Shown: one piece after another, positions 15,125 through 19,410 of the stretch | How the letters are laid out: each line of letters begins with the position of its first letter | How positions within the stretch are numbered: the first letter of the stretch is position 1 | Assembly (NCBI GenBank): GCA_023391275.1 | Contig: JAEWBE010000040.1 | Location: 1-19,410 of the forward strand | DNA length: 19,410 bases | From: Bacillota bacterium | GTDB lineage: Bacteria; Bacillota; Clostridia; Oscillospirales; Acutalibacteraceae | Direction of reading: 5' to 3' | Position numbers and translations under genes: made by a program | The notes under the pieces: model-generated | Seen by the model: only the letters and a program-made list of their open reading frames with translations | Told to the model about the DNA's origin: nothing | Databases searched by the model: none

Positions 15125-15619
15125 ATGGATCAAATTGTACAGAATATTGTTAACCTTTTCAGTACCTCGTCTTCCAAGGAATTAATTATATTTATCGTGT
15201 CCATGCTGCCAATATTGGAATTAAGGGGAGGAATTTTGGCCGCGGGGATGCTGAATGTAGATATGGTAAGGGCTTTTTTTATCTGTCTTGTCGGCACGCT
15301 CGTCCCGACTCCGGTTATTCTTCTTTTTATTCGTCAGATTCTTAACTGGATGCGCAACACGCGTTTTGTAAAACTGGTGAGGCGTATTGAAGAAAAGGCG
15401 GAGCAGAAAAGCAAATCAATAGAAAAATATAAAACCTTCGGCCTGTTCGTTTTTGTTGCCATTCCGCTGCCGGGCACGGGCGCGTGGACTGGCGCGCTGA
15501 TTGCCGCTTTGATCGGCATGCGGTTTAAGCACGCCATGTTTTCCATTGTAGCCGGTACCTTGACCGCGGATTTAATTATGTGTGTCATTTCTTACGGGCT
15601 TTTGGGTAAGGCCTGGTAG
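15125..15619 (+). CDS. Small multidrug export protein family (COG2426) membrane protein
   Basis: A 164-residue polytopic membrane protein. Hydrophobic stretches fall at about 20-42, 48-72, 104-130 and 138-160. The family signatures are SMLPILELRGGILAAGM and IPLPGTGAWTGALIAALIGM, the latter forming a glycine-rich re-entrant-looking loop as in the Sm_multidrug_ex group. A basic region between helices 2 and 3 (RRIEEKAEQKSKSIEKYK) is probably cytosolic. The multidrug label is inherited from annotation and not well proven. ATG 15125 follows CGGAGGG; earlier in-frame codons fall within the promoter. It is the first gene of a likely five-gene unit, 18 bp before the flavoprotein. Confidence 0.85.
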   Translation: MDQIVQNIVNLFSTSSSKELIIFIVSMLPILELRGGILAAGMLNVDMVRAFFICLVGTLVPTPVILLFIRQILNWMRNTRFVKLVRRIEEKAEQKSKSIEKYKTFGLFVFVAIPLPGTGAWTGALIAALIGMRFKHAMFSIVAGTLTADLIMCVISYGLLGKAW

Positions 15620-15637
15620 GATGATTTGGAGGTCCTT

Positions 15638-16888
15638 ATGGCTCTGAATTTTGATTTAGTTATTATTGGCGGGGGTGCCGCCGGCCTGATGGCGGCAATT
15701 GCCGCGGCCGGTGAATTAAAAGAAGGCGGGCAAAATAAAAAAATAGCGGTGCTTGAAAGTAACGCGCGTATCGGGAAAAAACTGCTTGCAACCGGGAACG
15801 GGCGCTGTAATCTGACCAACATGGATGTCGGCCCCGCGCATTATCACGGCGATGTGACCTGCCTGCCCAAAATTTTGGATGCTTACTCCCCGCAATCAAT
15901 TATTGATGTTTTTGCGTCGCTGGGGCTGCTTTGCAAAGAACAGGATGAGGGTCGTGTTTACCCCTACAATGCACAGGCTTCCGCCGTTCTGGACGTGCTG
16001 CGCCTGCAGCTGGATCATTTTGGCGTGGAAGTGTTCTGTGATTCCCCGGTAACATCGGTCAGTAAAAAAAATTCGGGGTTCGAGGTTGTTTCTGCCGAAA
16101 AAAAGATAGGGGCAAAACGAATACTATTTACAACCGGAGGTATGGCTTATCCGCAGCTTGGCGCAAATGGCAGCGGTTATGACATTCTGAGATCGCTTGG
16201 CCATAGCTGCACCGAACTGTTCCCTGCGCTGGTGCAGCTGAAAACCGACCCCCGGCGTGCAAAACCGATCAGGGGCGCGCGCAGCGTGGCGGCGGCTACG
16301 TTGCTTGCGCACGGATACCCCGTGAAAACCGTAAGCGGGGAGGTACAGTTTACCGAACAGGGGCTTTCGGGTATCTGTATTTTTGAACTTTCCAGTCTGA
16401 TCTGTGAATTGAAGGATAAAAGGAATATTCAAATTTCACTGGATTTGATGCCGGAGCATTCCGTCCGGCAGATTTTTTCTATTTTAAAACACCGCAGCGA
16501 AATCTTTCAAAAATTGCCGACACATGAACTGTTAAATGGCTGCCTCAATAAACTGGTGGGGCCTGAAGTGATAAAAACGGTTCTTCCCGGCGCGCCAAAA
16601 TACGCGGGGGAACTGAAAACGGACGAGCTGGCTGTAATTGCAGACGGAGCCAAGCAGTTTTGTTTTGATATCGTGGGTACTTTGCAGTGGAAGGACGCGC
16701 AGATTACCGCGGGCGGCGTGCCGTTAAAAGAAGTGGATGCAACCATGCAGTCAAAATTCTGTCCGGGGCTATACCTTGCCGGGGAGCTTTTAAATATCAA
16801 CGGCGACTGCGGTGGCTTTAATCTTCACTGGGCGTGGAGCACCGGGCTGCTGGTGGGCCGTTCCGCCGCCCGGTCCCTGATGCGCTGA
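15638..16888 (+). CDS. BaiN/HI0933-type flavoprotein (NAD(P)/FAD oxidoreductase)
   Basis: A 416-residue cytosolic flavoprotein. The FAD-binding Rossmann loop is GGGAAG at 11-16, followed by the family-specific GKKLLATGNGRCNLTN, GRVYPYNAQASAVLDVL, TTGGMAYPQLGANGSGYDI and the C-terminal AGELLNINGDCGGFNLHWAWSTG. These are typical of the HI0933/BaiN group, also annotated as aminoacetone oxidase family. In gut clostridia one member (BaiN) reduces bile-acid intermediates, but most are of unknown substrate and no bai gene lies nearby, so that role is not claimed. GGAGG (15628-15632) decides for ATG 15638 over an in-frame TTG. It is probably cotranscribed with the next FAD gene 34 bp away. Confidence 0.93.
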   Translation: MALNFDLVIIGGGAAGLMAAIAAAGELKEGGQNKKIAVLESNARIGKKLLATGNGRCNLTNMDVGPAHYHGDVTCLPKILDAYSPQSIIDVFASLGLLCKEQDEGRVYPYNAQASAVLDVLRLQLDHFGVEVFCDSPVTSVSKKNSGFEVVSAEKKIGAKRILFTTGGMAYPQLGANGSGYDILRSLGHSCTELFPALVQLKTDPRRAKPIRGARSVAAATLLAHGYPVKTVSGEVQFTEQGLSGICIFELSSLICELKDKRNIQISLDLMPEHSVRQIFSILKHRSEIFQKLPTHELLNGCLNKLVGPEVIKTVLPGAPKYAGELKTDELAVIADGAKQFCFDIVGTLQWKDAQITAGGVPLKEVDATMQSKFCPGLYLAGELLNINGDCGGFNLHWAWSTGLLVGRSAARSLMR

Positions 16889-16922
16889 AAAGCATGAAAA
16901 GTAAAAAAATGAAGGAGAGAAC

Positions 16923-18497
16923 ATGTATCGAATTTCGGAAATCAGCCTGCCGCTGGACGGTACGGAAGAGGATTTAATCGCTTTGGCAGCGGAAAGGCTG
17001 AAAGTTGCGCCAACGGCGATTCAATCGTTAAAGCTATATAAAAAATCAATTGACGCACGTAAAAAAGACGATGTGCATTTTATCTGTACCGTTGAAGTTG
17101 CGTGCAATAAAAATAATAACCCTCAGGATCAAAAAATTGTGCAGGCCGAACCGTACCGCTACGAACTTCCTTCCTGCAAAAAACTTGAGGAACGCCCCGT
17201 TGTTGTGGGATTTGGTCCTGCGGGACTGTTTGCCGCGCTGATTCTTGCGCAGGCGGGGCAAAGGCCGATCGTTTTTGAACGGGGGAGTTCCGTCGAAAAG
17301 CGCGGCGAACAGGTGGCACACTTCTGGCGGACCGGCGAATTGAATCCGCACAGCAACGTTCAGTTCGGGGAAGGCGGCGCGGGTACTTTTTCCGACGGCA
17401 AGCTGAACACCGGCACAAAAGATTCCCGTGCGCGCAAAGTGCTGGAGGAATTTGTCGCGGCCGGTGCTCCGGCGGAGATCCTGTATATGGCGAAGCCCCA
17501 TATCGGCACGGACAAACTTCCGTCAACGGTAAAAAATATCCGGGAACAGATTATCTCGCTGGGCGGAGAGGTGCATTTTGAGACCGCTTTGCAGAATCTT
17601 ATTCTCAAAGACGGCAAGGTCACCGGTGTGGAGCTGAAGCCGCAAAACGGTTCTCCGTACCGCATTGACGCCGGGCGGGTGATTCTGGCTGTCGGCCACA
17701 GTGCCCGGGATACGTTTGAACGGCTGTATTCACTTGGCATTCCGATGGAGCAGAAGCCTTTTTCCATCGGTGCACGTATCGAGCATCCGCAAAAACTGAT
17801 TTCTGTTTCACAGTACGGCAGGTTCGCGGGTCATCCGAATCTTGGCGCGGCAGATTACAAACTGGCTGTTCATCTTTCAAACGGCAGGGGAGTTTATACC
17901 TTCTGCATGTGCCCGGGCGGCACCGTGGTTGCGGCGGCCAGCGAAGCGAACCGTCTTGTCACCAACGGGATGAGCACCTTTGCCCGCGACGGGGAGAATG
18001 CGAACTCCGCGCTGCTGGTCGGTGTTGTGCCGGGGGACTTTGGCAGTGATCATCCGCTCGCGGGAATCGAGTTTCAGCGCAGGCTGGAGGAAAACGCGTA
18101 TCAGCTTGGCGGCGGGGGGTATTTTGCCCCTGTGCAGCGTTTGGAGGATTTTTTACAGCGCCGCGCGTCCAAATCAACTGGTACGGTGAGGCCGACCTAT
18201 GCTCCCGGAGTCGCGCCGTGCAGCTTGGACGACTGTCTGCCTGCGTTTATTACGGATTCCATGCGGCAGGGGATTCTTATGATGAACTCCCGCCTGCGTG
18301 GCTTCTCGTATCCTGATGCGCTTTTGACTGCGGTGGAAAGCCGCAGTTCGTCTCCGGTACGCATTCTGCGCGGAGACAATATGGAATCCGTCGCAGTTTC
18401 CGGCCTTTATCCCTGCGGCGAGGGCGCGGGCTATGCCGGCGGGATTATTTCCGCGGCGGTTGACGGCATTAAATGTGCCGAAAAAATTCTCACCTGA
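16923..18497 (+). CDS. Uncharacterised FAD-dependent dehydrogenase (COG2509)
   Basis: A 524-residue protein of the COG2509 group. The first 85 residues form a small alpha/beta domain (MYRISEISLPLDGTEEDLI, then KLYKKSIDARKK). The dinucleotide loop VVVGFGPAGLFAAL has GFGPAG at 96-101. Other family marks are NVQFGEGGAGTFSDGKLNTGTKD, SARDTFERL, FCMCPGGTVVAAASE and a C-terminal YPCGEGAGYAGGIISAAVDG. No reaction is established for the group. AAGGAGAGAAC precedes the ATG. Having two unrelated FAD enzymes in tandem suggests a redox function. Its end lies 29 bp before the sigI start. Confidence 0.92.
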   Translation: MYRISEISLPLDGTEEDLIALAAERLKVAPTAIQSLKLYKKSIDARKKDDVHFICTVEVACNKNNNPQDQKIVQAEPYRYELPSCKKLEERPVVVGFGPAGLFAALILAQAGQRPIVFERGSSVEKRGEQVAHFWRTGELNPHSNVQFGEGGAGTFSDGKLNTGTKDSRARKVLEEFVAAGAPAEILYMAKPHIGTDKLPSTVKNIREQIISLGGEVHFETALQNLILKDGKVTGVELKPQNGSPYRIDAGRVILAVGHSARDTFERLYSLGIPMEQKPFSIGARIEHPQKLISVSQYGRFAGHPNLGAADYKLAVHLSNGRGVYTFCMCPGGTVVAAASEANRLVTNGMSTFARDGENANSALLVGVVPGDFGSDHPLAGIEFQRRLEENAYQLGGGGYFAPVQRLEDFLQRRASKSTGTVRPTYAPGVAPCSLDDCLPAFITDSMRQGILMMNSRLRGFSYPDALLTAVESRSSSPVRILRGDNMESVAVSGLYPCGEGAGYAGGIISAAVDGIKCAEKILT

Positions 18498-18526
18498 CAA
18501 TCAATGATAGAAACGGGGGGGTTCCT

Positions 18527-19087
18527 TTGAATCAAATTGATCAACGGGCGGCAGAAGCAGCTGCGGATGCGCGGCAGATGGATAAATTTATTCAAAGCAA
18601 TGAATTTTTTATATTAAAATGCGCATCCTCCGTTGTTCACCGTTATGTTACCAGGAGTGATGACGAATGGTCAATCGCGTTAATGGCTTTTTCTCAGGCG
18701 GTGGGTGATTATTCTCCTGAAAAGGGCAGCTTTATGCATTTTGCCGAGCTGGTAATCCGCCGGAAGCTGATTGATTATCTGCGAACGCAGTCAAAACATC
18801 GGGCGGAAATTTCCGTCAGTCCGTCTGTTTTTGATTCCCCTCAGGAGGACGAGGATGAAGAAGCTGCAATGAAGACAGCTGTTTCAGATAAGATTGCGGT
18901 AATTCGGGATGATTCCATTCAGTTGGAAATTGAAGCGATTAACCAAATCTTTTCTACATACGGTTTTTCGTTTTTTGATCTTACAAGCTGTTCGCCCAAA
19001 GCGGAAAAAACAAAAATTGCCTGCGCCAGAGCTGTCGTTTATATTATTCAAAATCCGATTGTTTTAAATACAATAAGGGAAAAATAA
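18527..19087 (+). CDS. sigI: RNA polymerase sigma factor SigI, N-terminal part ending at a frameshift
   Basis: This frame encodes 186 residues matching the sigma-70 region-2-like part of SigI: NEFFILKCASSVVHRYVTRSDDEWSIALMAFSQAV, SPEKGSFMHFAELVIRRKLIDYLR, then CARAVVYIIQNP. SigI factors direct polymerase to heat-stress or polysaccharide-degradation genes and are held by membrane RsgI. The chosen start is TTG 18527, 5-6 bases after a G-run Shine-Dalgarno (G7 at 18515-18521); an earlier ATG at 18473 overlaps the previous gene and lacks a site. The frame stops at TAA 19085-19087, immediately after A5 (19080-19084), whereas the family continues for about 50 residues. Without these it lacks the helix-turn-helix that recognises the -35, so this product alone is probably inactive. 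Confidence 0.8.
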   Translation: MNQIDQRAAEAAADARQMDKFIQSNEFFILKCASSVVHRYVTRSDDEWSIALMAFSQAVGDYSPEKGSFMHFAELVIRRKLIDYLRTQSKHRAEISVSPSVFDSPQEDEDEEAAMKTAVSDKIAVIRDDSIQLEIEAINQIFSTYGFSFFDLTSCSPKAEKTKIACARAVVYIIQNPIVLNTIREK

Positions 19088-19247
19088 ACTTTTGCCTGTT
19101 ACGTTAATTGAAAAAAATTCAAAAGTACCCCGAAAAATACTGGAACGCCACCGTAAATATATAATAGCGGCGGCAGAGATAATGACCGGTGATTATCCCT
19201 GTCTGGCAGGCTATATGCGGTACATCAGAGAGGAGCTTTTAAAATGA
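19083..19247 (+). pseudogene. sigI: SigI C-terminal helix-turn-helix in the +1 frame
   Basis: Reading one frame over gives NKLLPVTLIEKNSKV, PRKILERHRKYIIAAAEIM and TGDYPCLAGYMRYIREELLK before TGA at 19245-19247. The ERHRKYIIAAA and GDYP segments are clear hallmarks of the SigI C-terminal region 4-like domain. There is no further stop or indel. Deleting one A from the A5 run at 19080-19084 joins it to the upstream frame as REN-KLLPV, giving a 239-residue protein, a normal SigI length. The TGA overlaps the rsgI ATG (ATGA), as expected for a translationally coupled intact pair. It is therefore a recent lesion, a sequence indel error or a recoding site. Confidence 0.82.
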
Positions 19248-19410
19248 AAGCGGTAATTGTGGAACTTAAAGGGCATGATGCTGCTGCTCTGACTGATGAT
19301 GGTTGCATATTGAAAGTAAAAAACAGAAAATATGCGATTGGACAGGTGATTGAATTGAAGAAACAGGCGGCACGGATGTCGACCAAATTTGTGGTTTGGG
19401 CGGCTTCGGC
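19244..19410 (+). CDS. rsgI: Anti-sigma factor RsgI, N-terminal fragment
   Basis: A 55-residue open start cut by the right edge. MKAVIVELKGHDAAALTDDG, CILKVKNRKYAIGQVIEL is the small beta-barrel RsgI_N domain that binds SigI in the cytosol. After a basic linker (KKQAARMSTK) a hydrophobic run, FVVWAAS, begins, which should be the single membrane helix; RsgI proteins carry an outside sensor or carbohydrate-binding domain after it, not seen here. The start overlaps the SigI stop (ATGA) and AGAGAGGAG lies just upstream. What the missing ectodomain senses decides the biology and lies beyond this window. Confidence 0.85.
   Translation, partial: MKAVIVELKGHDAAALTDDGCILKVKNRKYAIGQVIELKKQAARMSTKFVVWAAS

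Noticed and set aside
15638..16888. Calling the flavoprotein BaiN of the bile acid 7-dehydroxylation pathway
   Set aside because: The wider HI0933 family is common in bacteria and no bai operon genes are in the window.
18473..18526. Upstream ATG start for sigI inside the end of the COG2509 gene
   Set aside because: It has no ribosome site and adds residues unlike the family; TTG 18527 has a G-rich site at good spacing.
19075..19095. Programmed -1 frameshift in sigI
   Set aside because: The C-terminal part lies in the +1 (equivalently -2) frame, so a -1 slip at the A run would not reach it.

Overview
The window looks like core-genome chromosome from an anaerobic, low-to-mid GC Gram-positive, most likely a clostridium of the Oscillospirales/Ruminococcaceae kind. 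This is inferred from a PerR-type regulator beside a reverse rubrerythrin, a YitT membrane protein, a SigI/RsgI pair, purine-rich Shine-Dalgarno sites and sigma-A-like TTGACA/TATAAT promoters. No tRNA, rRNA, CRISPR array, transposase or phage gene was seen, and genes fill almost all of the sequence.

Layout. Positions 1-147 hold the tail of a HAD-type hydrolase. A long perfect hairpin then separates it from a convergent minus-strand run read as dinB (Y-family polymerase), a PPC/DUF296 protein and a Dabb protein (2246 to 242). Divergent from dinB, 2418-3515 carries three small poorly known genes on the plus strand (DUF6530-like, a degenerate GIY-YIG protein and a DUF2087 protein), ending at a terminator. 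A new promoter near 3610 reads a two-gene unit, a GNAT acetyltransferase followed by a beta-lactamase-fold serine hydrolase. A stand-alone D-2-hydroxyacid dehydrogenase follows (5745-6725), with its own terminator.

A near-consensus promoter in a very AT-rich, repeat-filled region (6826-6873) drives a ribbon-helix-helix protein and the disaggregase clpB. A hairpin lies between clpB and a convergent YitT-family membrane protein. A large cytoplasmic GH3 beta-glucosidase (11439-13697) comes next, then a peroxide-stress pair, perR and reverse rubrerythrin.

The right end is a probable five-gene unit: a small COG2426 membrane protein, a BaiN/HI0933-type flavoprotein, a COG2509 FAD protein, sigI and rsgI. 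rsgI is cut by the window edge.

The strongest anomaly is in sigI. Its reading frame stops at 19087 just after an A5 run, but the missing C-terminal helix-turn-helix continues without interruption one frame over and ends at 19247, with its stop overlapping the rsgI start as ATGA. One extra base in the A run would explain all of this: a sequencing indel, a recent mutation or, less likely, +1 recoding. Other points of interest are the RHH-clpB operon without CIRCE or CtsR sites, the DUF6530/GIY-YIG/DUF2087 operon with three tandem 8-bp repeats in its leader, and the dinB-PPC-Dabb operon.
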